Source of the DNA: Methanomethylovorans sp.
Lineage (GTDB): Archaea > Halobacteriota > Methanosarcinia > Methanosarcinales > Methanosarcinaceae
Direction of reading: 5' to 3'
NCBI GenBank assembly: GCA_020854785.1
Contig: JAHFZE010000048.1
Location: 1 to 21,975 of the forward strand
DNA: 21,975 nt
The first letter of the stretch is position 1. The number at the start of each line of letters is the position of its first letter. Below are positions 13,549 through 21,870 of the stretch, piece by piece. The translations under genes and the position numbers were made by a program. The notes below the pieces were generated by a model. The model did no database searches. It worked only from the letters and a program-made list of their open reading frames with translations, and was not told the origin of the DNA.

Positions 13549-15284
13549 TGCTATGCCCCAAATGCGAACTAGTTAGGTATACCTTAGAAAATGAAATCAA
13601 AGAGAACAAAATCGAGCTAACTTTTGAAGATGCACGCCAGGTCATCAATAGAACCTGTTCTCAGGAACAAGGATGTAGGGTAATGGTTGAACATACGAAA
13701 TGCTCAGATGCCTTTATTTTAAAAATAATTTTTGATTCTGATTACCTCAAGACAAAAGATAAAATTATTTATTCTGATGAAATATGGAGTGGAAGATGGG
13801 GTTCAAAAGCTCAAATGACAGAAAAAATTTTGAAAGAATTTGGAAGGCCTGTTCATTTTCGAGAAGTCTTTTTGAAGCTAAAGAAATTATACCCTGCAGA
13901 TGAATCTATTTCTGAGCGTAATGTGCATGCTTATTTAACAAGAGAGAATTCTAATGTTTTGCTTTGGGACAGAGGAGCCTTTGTTCATAAGGATTTCGTA
14001 GAGATTGATTTTAGTTTTATCAAAGAAATTGAAGAGTTTCTGTTAAGCAAACTTCCAAATGGAATTCCATTTGTTTCGGTAGCAGGGATATTTAAAGAAT
14101 TTAATGATGAATGTCTTAATAATGGAATACCCTCTGAAACCGCTCTTTATACATGTCTCAGACTATCAGCAAATCCAGAATTACTGTTGCCAAAATATCC
14201 ACAAATATATTTATCCCGAAATTTTGAATCGCGGATTCCCAATAATGTAGCCATAGAACAATATATAGAGGATTACGGTGGTTTCATTTCGTTATCAGAA
14301 TTGAAGAGCTATGTTTTGGATTCGCTGATGCTAAAAGATTTTCAATACCAACAAATTTTGTCCGGTTTCTCAGATAACTTCTATATTGGAAGCAAGGGCA
14401 TCATCGCAAAGAAAAACTTTGAAATTGATCCAGAGAAAATAAAGGAAATTTATTTATACCTCCATACTTTTGTTTGCAAAAACGGTAATGTCTCTATAGA
14501 AAAAATTTTTTATGACAAACGTGTTACTTGTATTAGTTTAGGTATAAAAGATCCAAAGTTTCTATACAACGTTCTTAAATCAGAGGCTAAAGGATTATCT
14601 TTTGACAATTACCCGGCAGTTCGTTGGATCGAAGAGGGAAAAACTACATCCGAAATAACAATATCCGATCAGGTAGAAAGGTTTTTGGAAAACAAAAAAA
14701 CGCCCTGTTCTTTCGAAGAACTTGAAGAAACCTTTATCGGAAAATATGGCTATAATGAAAACACCCTTTATGCAGCACTCCAGAAAGAAAACATACTCAG
14801 GTATGGTCAAGGCTCTCTTATTCATATTAATTCCATCGAGTGGACAGATCTAAAAAAAGAATCATTAATTAATCAGGCGAGAAATTGTCTGGATCAAGCT
14901 AATAGAATCAATAGGAGGTATGGCTTGATAAGCGAATTAATAGAATATGACGATCTACCCCCACTCCCGGAGGGTATTTTAAGGACAAAAACACTTCTTG
15001 GAGAAATGCTAGGTTTTACCAATGAATTTAAAGTTCTGGGTAGTGCCAAGAACGCCTTTGTATCCAAATATAACGAAGAAGGAATTAAAGTATTTGAAGA
15101 CCTCGTTTACCTCATCCTAGCAAAAGATTTCGGCGGGGCTGAAAACCTCAAAGTGCTTGGGGAAATGCTTAAAGAAATGCAGATTATTCAAAACCAGTTA
15201 ACCTCAAGCATGCTTGGGGAACAAAAGAAGGTTGTGGTATACGGAGATGTTGTTATATTAAGAGAGTTGGTTCAGAATGCTTAA
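13549..15284 (+). pseudogene. Sigma-factor-like protein of the defence operon, 3' part (winged-helix repeats)
   Basis: The remaining 578 codons of the gene split by the IS. In the restored protein it begins near Met470 with MLCPKCELVRYTLENE, giving a Cys472-x2-Cys475 pair. Several winged-helix-like (HARE-HTH type) units follow. The clearest is at ~553-620: MTEKILKEFGRPVHFREVF, then ERNVHAYLTRE and LLWDRGAFVHK. Weaker ones centre on IEEFLLSKLPNGIPF, IEQYIEDYGGFISLSEL and VERFLENKKTPCSFEELEE with LYAALQKENILRYGQGSLIHI. The frame is open from a GTG at 13518 inside the IS end, so a chimeric protein lacking the sigma-like half might still be made. Its last 8 bases overlap the helicase gene. Confidence 0.78.
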
Positions 15285-17403
15285 AGACCTGGATTTACAA
15301 CTGGTTTATGACAGTTCCGAATACGATCTTGTTAAAGATTTACAGGTGCCGTTGCTTAAGCACTCAAATTTTTATTTGAGGGGTGTAGGTTTTTTTTCTT
15401 CTGGATGGCTAGGAATAGCTTCTTCAGGGATAGCAAGCCTGGCTTTAAATGGGGGGAAGGCCCAGATAATAATGTCCCCCGTTTTATCCAAAAAAGACTG
15501 GGAAGCGCTTCAATTCGGGCAAGAAGCCAAATTAGATGAAGCCCTAAAATCTTTGCTAGCAACAAGGATTGAGGATCTAAAAACTTCCTTGGAAACAGAT
15601 ACCTTGAATGCACTCGCATGGTTAATTGCTGACGGGTTGCTGGAAATAAGGTTTGCCATTCCTCGGCAAATAGGTTATCCAGGTAACTACCACGACAAGG
15701 TGGGAGCGTTTAGGGATGAATATGGCGATTCTGTTGTAATCCACGGATCTTTGAATGACTCCATTCAGGGCTCGCTCAACGGAGAAGCTTTTTCGGTTTT
15801 TAGATCGTGGAAAGAAGGTCAGGAGCCATATTTACGCAAGCATTTTTCCAGGTTGGAAAGCCTTTGGAATGATGGTAATCAACAATTCAGGGTACATCAG
15901 TTACCAGATGCAATTCGTGAGAAGATGGTTGAAATGAGGTCATCAAAAGGAAGGCCCTACCCAATTTCTTCCAAGAATGTTGAAGAAGTGCCTCCCATTA
16001 AACTCTCTGTTCCCCTTGCATTACACCCCTATCAAGAACAAGCTATTGATTCCTGGAAAAAAGCAGGTCATAGGGGTATTTTTGAAATGGCTACCGGTAC
16101 TGGGAAAACAATTACATCTTTGGCGGCGGCTGTTGATGTTTACCAAGAGAATGGGAGAATTGCTCTAATAATATTGGTACCATATAAGCATTTGTTGGAT
16201 CAATGGTCGAAAAACGTTATTGAGTTTGGTTTTAACCCAATCCTATGCAGCGGGGATCATGGGAAATGGCAAATAGAAGTTAAATCTAAAATTCAGGATC
16301 TTAATATTGGAGCTATCCAGAATATTTGTATTATCGCTGTCCAAATGACTGCAGCATCTGAACGTTTCCAAGAGTCAATAGAGAAACTGAATCCATCTTA
16401 CACAATGATTATTGGAGACGAGGTCCACTATCTGGGAGCCAATTATTTGAGGAAAGCATTAACCGAAAAGGCCAAACAAAGATTGGGTTTATCCGCTACG
16501 CCAAGAAGATGGTTCGACCATGAGGGAACTAGCAGCATTTTTGATTATTTCGGGGATGTTTGTTTCGAATATCCCCTCGAAAAGGCAATCGGGACTTATC
16601 TAACGCCATATAAGTATTTCCCAAATCTTATTGAATTGACAAACGAGGAAATCCAGGAATTTGCAGTCTTAACACAGAAAATTATACAAATGAGTCATGT
16701 CAATAATTTGGACGATTCTAAATCCGATGGATTAAAAATCGTATTACAAAAACGTTCCATGATCATTTCATCTGCTCATAACAAGATGCGGGTTTTACTG
16801 GAGTTGCTTAAAAAAACGAGAGATGACGATTCACTAAAAGGGAAACCCACGAAAGATATTCTAATCTATTGTGCCCCTGGCAAACATAAAGCTGTTTTAA
16901 AAGAAGTTGCCAAACTGGGATTCAAGGCTCATGAATTCGTCCATGATGTGAATCTTCATGACAGGGAAAAAGTCCTTGGACAATTTAAAGAGGGAGAAAT
17001 ACAAGTACTTGTTGCAATTCGATGCCTTGATGAAGGGGTAGATGTTCCGTCAACAAAAACTGTGTTTATTATGTCAAGCACTACTAACCCTAGGCAGTTT
17101 ATTCAGAGGCGCGGTAGAATCTTACGGATGTCAGAAGGAAAAACATTTGCAGTTATTCATGATTTTTTTGTTGCTCCTAGCTTGGACCAGCAGGAAAACT
17201 TCCGAGAAATGTCAAAAACCATCTTGAAAAGAGAAATGCCCAGATTTGTGGAGTTTGCGTCTTCTTCCTTGAATGAATTTGAAGCCAGGGCTGAAATTTG
17301 GGATACTTTGAAGAGGATGGGGATGATTCATCTTTTGAATGAAAAGCCTTGGGAAATTTTCCATACCTTAGGTGAAGAGGAGAAAGAAATTAATGCCAAC
17401 TAA
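15277..17403 (+). CDS. PLD-like nuclease fused to XPB/Ssl2-like superfamily 2 helicase
   Basis: A 708-residue protein. Residues ~1-220 form a phospholipase D-like domain: YHDKVGAFRDEYG (His139, Lys141) followed by VIHGSLNDS is a single HKD-like site. The helicase core follows: PYQEQAIDSW, Walker A MATGTGKTITS (Lys277), ILVPYKHLLDQW, the DExH box GDEVHYL (Asp381-Glu382-Val-His384), LGLSATPRRW, and motif VI QFIQRRGRILRMSEG (Gln610 to Arg614). The plan resembles restriction helicase-nucleases of defence islands. It starts 8 bp inside the previous gene and its end overlaps the next gene by 11 bp. Its likely role is ATP-driven translocation and cleavage of unmodified or foreign DNA. Confidence 0.9.
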   Translation: MLKDLDLQLVYDSSEYDLVKDLQVPLLKHSNFYLRGVGFFSSGWLGIASSGIASLALNGGKAQIIMSPVLSKKDWEALQFGQEAKLDEALKSLLATRIEDLKTSLETDTLNALAWLIADGLLEIRFAIPRQIGYPGNYHDKVGAFRDEYGDSVVIHGSLNDSIQGSLNGEAFSVFRSWKEGQEPYLRKHFSRLESLWNDGNQQFRVHQLPDAIREKMVEMRSSKGRPYPISSKNVEEVPPIKLSVPLALHPYQEQAIDSWKKAGHRGIFEMATGTGKTITSLAAAVDVYQENGRIALIILVPYKHLLDQWSKNVIEFGFNPILCSGDHGKWQIEVKSKIQDLNIGAIQNICIIAVQMTAASERFQESIEKLNPSYTMIIGDEVHYLGANYLRKALTEKAKQRLGLSATPRRWFDHEGTSSIFDYFGDVCFEYPLEKAIGTYLTPYKYFPNLIELTNEEIQEFAVLTQKIIQMSHVNNLDDSKSDGLKIVLQKRSMIISSAHNKMRVLLELLKKTRDDDSLKGKPTKDILIYCAPGKHKAVLKEVAKLGFKAHEFVHDVNLHDREKVLGQFKEGEIQVLVAIRCLDEGVDVPSTKTVFIMSSTTNPRQFIQRRGRILRMSEGKTFAVIHDFFVAPSLDQQENFREMSKTILKREMPRFVEFASSSLNEFEARAEIWDTLKRMGMIHLLNEKPWEIFHTLGEEEKEINAN

Positions 17404-17601
17404 CAAAACCTATAAAGAGTCAAGTATTAACAAGATGATTGTCCAGAAGTTGAAAGAATTTCCTGAAGATGTTGCAGAATTGTCTATAGTTGCTGTTATT
17501 TTGTCCGAAAAATATCCAGAAATGACAGTTTTTGAACAGCTGGAAGCATTAGTGCGCGAGATAACAAAGAAAAGAGGGAATTTCGTTGATATTGCATAAA
17601 C
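17393..17601 (+). CDS. Small hypothetical protein of the defence operon
   Basis: A 68-residue, mostly helical protein (NKMIVQKLKEFPEDVAELSI, then EKYPEMTVFEQLEALVREIT). I prefer ATG 17393, with GAGGAG at 17376-17381 upstream, over an in-frame start at 17372; either overlaps the helicase gene end. Its 3' end overlaps the start of the ATPase gene, so it is held between helicase and ATPase by coupled translation. I do not recognise a family. The coding frame ends with the TAA at about 17597-17599. Confidence 0.6.
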
Positions 17602-19631
17602 TGACCCTTTTTAATTTTAGACAATTCAAAGGTGTTCAAGATATTACCTTTGCTGCCCCTTCGGAAACTCAGAAAAAAAACATCTCCATTTTTTTTGGAC
17701 AGAATGGGCGAGGTAAAACAGGAATCTTCAGGGCTATTGTGTTCTGTCTTTTTGGAGTTAAACGTCTCTCTCAAGACGGAGATGTTCCAGAATCTGAGAT
17801 CCAACTAGTCAATACAAATGTTTTAGGAAAATCACAAGGCGCGACAGTTGAGGCATTCGTTGAATTATTTTTTTCACATGAAGGAGTTAAATATTGTCTC
17901 AAACGATCAATCATTGGATTAATTAAAGACGGTGATGTGATTGAAGAAATGGGAAGCGTCAAACTCTCATCAACCAAATCAGATGGCAATACGAAAGTAA
18001 TTGATAAACATGATATTGACTCGTTGGTAGAAAAAATAATTAACCCTCGAGTCAAAGATTACTTTTTTTTCGACGGCGAGACAATAGAGCGCCTGACGAG
18101 GGCAAGTGTTGAGCAGAGAAAGGAGATATCCAAAGGAATCAGAAACCTTTTGTATGTTGATGCTCTTGAAACAGCGATTAAAGCCACAGCAAGGCTTACC
18201 CGGAAATTGGAATCAGAAATGCGAGAACATTCTACCCCTGAGTTGGCAAGACTTCTGAAAGAACTTAAGGACAATGAAGATAAAGAAAAAGAGAAAAAAG
18301 AACGTTTAGATAAGGTTGCTGAAGAACTAAGAATTGCAAATTGGCAATTGAAGGATATTGACAAAGAACTCGAAAAATTTAAAGCCATACATCATCTCCT
18401 TGAAGAAAGGAAAAGATTGGAGGAAACATTAAAAAATTTTCAAAATGACTCCAAGAATCTTCTATCCGAAATGAAAACTGGTTCCGCTAAGATGGCGATT
18501 CAATTGGTTGGCACAAATTTGGAAAATGTTTTTCATAAGATAGATAATCTGAAAAAAAGAGGAGATATACCATCAGAAATCCGCAAAGATTTGGTCGAGA
18601 AAATCTTGAATGAACACTGGTGTTGTGTTTGTGACAGAGCTGTTGATAAAGGATCTGATGCAGAGAAAAAGGTACTGGAATGGCTTCACAAAGCTACAGA
18701 TATTGCATTACAGGATTCGGCTTTGGATTTGTGGAGATATTTAAGTGATGTAATAAACCGTTTTTCTGATGATGGTACCCAGATTGAAAATATGCTCCTG
18801 TCTTATGGAAATCTTCGAAATAAGATAGATAATGCAAGAATGAAATTGCAAAAAATATCAGATCAAATAGGTGAGGGAGATTTTGGAAATGTTCCAGTAC
18901 TTGAGCAGGCCAGAGGAGAATTAAAAGAAAAAATATTAAAACTTGAGGCAGAAGATTTAGTAATCACCAACGAAATCAACGTGTTACTGGAAGAGAGAAA
19001 ATTGCTTTTCGAAAAAATCGAAAAAGAGAAGCAGATACAAGATAAGGGTAAAGAGGTAATCAAAAGAGCAAACCTTGCAAGAAAATCTTCAGAAGCGTTA
19101 ACCGCTGTTTACGAGGGATTTACTCAGGAAATTAAACACTTGATCAGTGAAAAAGCTACACTTTTCCTAAAGAGGTTTTTGGATTCTGAAGGTCAAGAGG
19201 CGATTAGAAAGGTTTTAGTAAAGGATGATTATTCCCTCCAAGTTTTGGATCGCTGGGAGAGGCCCTTTTTGGCAAACATTTCCGCTGGGCAAAGACAGAT
19301 AATGTCTATAGCATTTATTGTAGCCCTGGCTGAAGTGGCAGCTCAGGATAAACTTCTTGAAATGCCCTTGTTCATGGATACTCCTTTAGGTCGCTTGTCT
19401 GGAGGTCACAGGGCAAATCTAATTAGTTTTTTGCCGCAGTTTTCGTCTCAGTGGATTCTATTGGTTACTGATACCGAGTTTACAAAGACAGAGGCAAGGT
19501 TGTTTAAAAGTTCTCCGAACTGGGGAAATTTTTTTGTTCTTGATCCAGATGGACAGGGTAATACTGAAATACATGAGAAAAACATCGAAAACTATATAAC
19601 GTTATTGAATGATGAAGGTGAAGAGGAATGA
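17586..19631 (+). CDS. DndD-like SMC/ABC ATPase
   Basis: A 681-residue ATPase starting at TTG 17586, with GAGGGAA (17573-17579) upstream. The N-terminus is MILHKLTLFNFRQFKG with Walker A FFGQNGRGKTG (Lys44). Two long coiled-coil stretches (about 205-300 and 430-510) flank a hook EHWCCVCDRA (Cys346-x2-Cys349), as in Rad50/DndD. The C-terminal head has the signature NISAGQRQIMSIAFI (~564), Walker B PLFMDTPLGRLSGGHR (Asp598) and the DndD-like ending QWILLVTDTEF. In phosphorothioation systems DndD provides ATPase and DNA-nicking support for sulfur insertion. Here no DndC-like PAPS reductase is nearby, so the partner chemistry must differ. It overlaps both neighbours. Confidence 0.86.
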   Translation: MILHKLTLFNFRQFKGVQDITFAAPSETQKKNISIFFGQNGRGKTGIFRAIVFCLFGVKRLSQDGDVPESEIQLVNTNVLGKSQGATVEAFVELFFSHEGVKYCLKRSIIGLIKDGDVIEEMGSVKLSSTKSDGNTKVIDKHDIDSLVEKIINPRVKDYFFFDGETIERLTRASVEQRKEISKGIRNLLYVDALETAIKATARLTRKLESEMREHSTPELARLLKELKDNEDKEKEKKERLDKVAEELRIANWQLKDIDKELEKFKAIHHLLEERKRLEETLKNFQNDSKNLLSEMKTGSAKMAIQLVGTNLENVFHKIDNLKKRGDIPSEIRKDLVEKILNEHWCCVCDRAVDKGSDAEKKVLEWLHKATDIALQDSALDLWRYLSDVINRFSDDGTQIENMLLSYGNLRNKIDNARMKLQKISDQIGEGDFGNVPVLEQARGELKEKILKLEAEDLVITNEINVLLEERKLLFEKIEKEKQIQDKGKEVIKRANLARKSSEALTAVYEGFTQEIKHLISEKATLFLKRFLDSEGQEAIRKVLVKDDYSLQVLDRWERPFLANISAGQRQIMSIAFIVALAEVAAQDKLLEMPLFMDTPLGRLSGGHRANLISFLPQFSSQWILLVTDTEFTKTEARLFKSSPNWGNFFVLDPDGQGNTEIHEKNIENYITLLNDEGEEE

Positions 19632-20092
19632 AAATGGATGGAGAGATCAGAGTAAAAACAGAGGGGAAATACGGCTCTCTTTATAACGATTTAAAAAACC
19701 TAGTTGTGGGGGATTTTCACGAAATATTTTTTGTTTGTGCGTGCCTTGGGATCAAAAATAAACAAACTAAAGCATTAGGTAAAGATAAGGAAGACAGGTT
19801 CTGGTCTAAAACAATAAACCCACGCGAATGGGCTTGTTATTACGCAGCTGTGCTTGAAGAAAATAACATGGATTTTAATTCTATTCAGGATGACAAAAGA
19901 GTTATTTCAAGGATAGAAGAGTATGCAAATGGAGGGATGGAATTATTAATAGATGTTTTTTTGAAGGATTATTTGCTGCATAGTTCAAACGGTTTTCAAC
20001 TAGACCCCGGGGTTAGCCAAGAGATATCAAAAGAATTTCTTCATTTTATTTTTGAACAGGTAGATTTAACTACCCAAACAATTGATTCATGA
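19628..20092 (+). CDS. Small helical protein of the defence operon (possible Dnd-accessory type)
   Basis: A 154-residue, predominantly helical protein. The visible pattern is YNDLKNLVVGDFHEIFFVCA, CLGIKNKQTKAL, a middle helix REWACYYAAVLEEN, and ISRIEEYANGGMELLIDVFL. It begins with ATGA overlapping the ATPase stop (an alternative ATG at 19634 is in frame) and ends with ATGA overlapping the radical SAM gene. The EEYANGG motif and size remind me of small accessory proteins annotated beside Dnd systems, but I cannot confirm that. It holds the place DndE holds after DndD, though it does not look like DndE in sequence. Confidence 0.6.
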   Translation: MKMDGEIRVKTEGKYGSLYNDLKNLVVGDFHEIFFVCACLGIKNKQTKALGKDKEDRFWSKTINPREWACYYAAVLEENNMDFNSIQDDKRVISRIEEYANGGMELLIDVFLKDYLLHSSNGFQLDPGVSQEISKEFLHFIFEQVDLTTQTIDS

Positions 20093-21435
20093 GAAGTATT
20101 CTACTAGTTGAGCCAGGCTACAAAAATAAGTACCCTCCGCTGGGCTTAATGAAAATTTCAACCTATCATAAGTTGAAGGGAGATTTTGTTCAGTTTGCGA
20201 AGGGTTGCATAAAAGAATTTCAGGAAGAAAAGTGGGACCGAATATATATCAGTACTCTTTTTACTTTTCACTGGGACATTACAATAAAAACAATAGATTT
20301 CTTTTCTAATTCTATTGCTCCAAACGGAAAGATAATTGTAGGTGGGGTGATGGCAACCCTACTCAGAAAAGATCTTGAAAAAGCAACGGGAGTTACCGTA
20401 ATTCCTGGACTGATTGATCAACCAGGCATTCTGGATGCTGGGGATAGGATGATAGTAGATTCGCTGACCCCGGATTATAATCTTCTTGAGATGACAGATT
20501 ACAAATATGGATTGAATGATTCTTACATAGGATACGCCACCAGAGGTTGTCCGAATAAATGTGATTTCTGTGCAGTAAGAAAAATAGAACCCCTTTTTAA
20601 AAACTACCTTCCTTTGAAAAAACAAATCCAATCAATTGAGATGGTTTATGGCCCTAAACAGCATTTGGTTTTGATGGATAATAACGTCTTAGCATCCAAT
20701 TGTTTTGAAAGAATAATCGAGGACATTTGTGATCTTGGATTTTCTAAAGGGGCTAGATTTAGAAATAAGAACAGGTTTGTTGATTTTAACCAGGGAATTG
20801 ACTTACGGCTTTTAAATGGAGACAAAATGCGTCTGCTATCAAGGATTGCGATAAAACCGCTTAGGTTAGCCTTTGATCATATTGAGTTAAAAGATGAATA
20901 TATTGACCGGGTTAACATGGCAGTAAGACATGGAGTGAGAAACCTGTCGAATTATGTTCTTTATAACTATAAAGACACGCCAGAGGACTTTTACGAAAGA
21001 CTTAGAATCAATGTTGAGTTGAATGAAAAGTTAGGAACACAGATCTACTCATTTCCGATGAAGTATATACCCCTTGATGCCAAAGATAGGACCTATATCG
21101 GTAATAATTGGAGCAAAAGACTTATTAGAGGAGTCCAATGTATTCTTCTGGCAACTAAGGGCTCAGTTGGAACCCACAAGGATTTTTTTGAAGCTGCGTT
21201 CGGGCGTACACCCGAAGAGTTTATAGAAATTGCCATGATGCCTGAGGAATATATTATATTTAGGAATAGCCATATTGAAAACGGAGATGCCGACAAGTGG
21301 AAAAGAAAGTTTCGGTCTATGAATGCACAGCAGAGGAGAGAATTTATAAGGCATGCAAGTAAGTGCTCTTTTAAAAATAGGGAATCTATAGATCATGAGT
21401 TATTAGAGTATTTGAGAGTATCGAATTTATCTTAA
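20089..21435 (+). CDS. Radical SAM enzyme of the defence operon
   Basis: A 448-residue protein. Residues 1-~140 look like a B12-binding-like Rossmann domain (ILLVEPGYKNKYPPLGLMKI, IYISTLFTFHWD, KIIVGGVMATLL). The radical SAM cluster motif is RGCPNKCDFCAVRKIEP (Cys154-x3-Cys158-x2-Cys161). Downstream are strongly patterned blocks: LVLMDNNVLAS, FVDFNQGIDLRLL, LRLAFDHIELKDEY, LSNYVLYNYKDTPEDFYERL, YSFPMKYIPL and a C-terminal MMPEEYIIFR. No DxHxxG cobalamin-binding motif is seen, so B12 use is doubtful. ATG 20089 overlaps the previous stop by 4 bp. Fused into an operon with a DndD-like ATPase and a helicase-nuclease, its substrate may be DNA. It could instead make a nucleotide or act on RNA or protein. 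Confidence 0.85.
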   Translation: MRSILLVEPGYKNKYPPLGLMKISTYHKLKGDFVQFAKGCIKEFQEEKWDRIYISTLFTFHWDITIKTIDFFSNSIAPNGKIIVGGVMATLLRKDLEKATGVTVIPGLIDQPGILDAGDRMIVDSLTPDYNLLEMTDYKYGLNDSYIGYATRGCPNKCDFCAVRKIEPLFKNYLPLKKQIQSIEMVYGPKQHLVLMDNNVLASNCFERIIEDICDLGFSKGARFRNKNRFVDFNQGIDLRLLNGDKMRLLSRIAIKPLRLAFDHIELKDEYIDRVNMAVRHGVRNLSNYVLYNYKDTPEDFYERLRINVELNEKLGTQIYSFPMKYIPLDAKDRTYIGNNWSKRLIRGVQCILLATKGSVGTHKDFFEAAFGRTPEEFIEIAMMPEEYIIFRNSHIENGDADKWKRKFRSMNAQQRREFIRHASKCSFKNRESIDHELLEYLRVSNLS

Positions 21436-21446
21436 TTGGATCCTAA

Positions 21447-21469
21447 TGCCGGTTTCGGCGAACTCGGCC
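21447..21469 (+). mobile_element. Orphan IS21-type terminus
   Basis: These 23 bases (TGCCGGTTTCGGCGAACTCG, then GCC) are identical to the reverse complement of the right end of the IS at 10851-13542 (13520-13542). Similarity stops right after, so only a solo terminus remains, 12 bp past the operon's last stop codon. The body would have extended to the right. Confidence 0.75.
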
Positions 21470-21484
21470 TGTTTTCTGCAAAAT

Positions 21485-21552
21485 AGAAATGGCCAAAAAT
21501 GCAAACAGAAATCCCCACTATTGCAAGTGAGAAATCCCCAGAAATGCAAAGA
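21485..21552. repeat. Three tandem ~22-bp iteron-like repeats
   Basis: Units at 21485-21506, 21507-21529 and 21530-21552 share AGAAATCCCCA (GGCCA in the first) and end ATGCAA or ATTGCAA. Such spaced short repeats resemble the subterminal transposase-binding sites of IS21-like elements. They may therefore be the end of another, otherwise missing, element next to the orphan terminus at 21447. Confidence 0.6.
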
Positions 21553-21560
21553 AACCCGTT

Positions 21561-21588
21561 AGAGGTGTCAGACCTACACATTTGACAA
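21561..21588 (-). repeat. REP-like repeat
   Basis: AGAGGTGTCAGACCTACACA followed by TTTGACAA, the same subtype and orientation as 7937-7967. It again ends in TTGACA. Confidence 0.85.
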
Positions 21589-21643
21589 AATGACCGAAAC
21601 AGGGAAAATAAGGGCGGTTGAGGGGCGGCTCGACGGTTTGCTT

Positions 21644-21766
21644 TCAGGGCTTTCTTTTCACTTGGTTGTAAATGTTTTTCCGGTCTCCGATTGCGACAAC
21701 CATTATTTCTTTTCCCTCATTGTCGATATGACAAATTATCCGGTAGTTCCCGATCCTGGGAACCCT
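21644..21766 (-). pseudogene. RelE/ParE-like toxin, C-terminal remnant
   Basis: On the minus strand the last 40 codons read RVPRIGNYRIICHIDNEGKE then IMVVAIGDRKNIYNQ, which matches the RelE/ParE C-terminal pattern (R.G.YR.iy.id......v..vgHR..vY). Upstream in the same frame (to 21910) the protein is interrupted by two REP-derived stretches (VKCVVLTPI and VKSVGLTPLG), while RYKLHPF near 21908 may be what is left of the toxin start. The toxin is therefore broken by REP insertions. No antitoxin gene is visible before the window ends. Confidence 0.55.
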
Positions 21767-21795
21767 TATAGGTGTCAGAACTACACATTTGACAG
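21767..21795 (-). repeat. REP-like repeat inside the RelE-like remnant
   Basis: TATAGGTGTCAGAACTACAC followed by ATTTGACAG. It has one change in the loop, and the GTAG core on the complementary strand is kept. It lies directly at the upstream end of the RelE-like homology. Confidence 0.8.
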
Positions 21796-21842
21796 GTTGA
21801 GTATTTCCATGATTTTTAAGGAAAAATCGCAATGCGCAACCC

Positions 21843-21870
21843 AGAGGGGTCAAACCTACACTTTTGACTA
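21843..21870 (-). repeat. REP-like repeat (TTTGACCCC subtype)
   Basis: AGAGGGGTCAAACCTACACT followed by TTTGACTA. This is the subtype of 9046-9075 in opposite orientation. Together with 21767-21795 it splits the RelE-like reading frame. The sequence after it (21871-21975) shows no further recognisable gene on either strand before the window edge. Confidence 0.8.
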
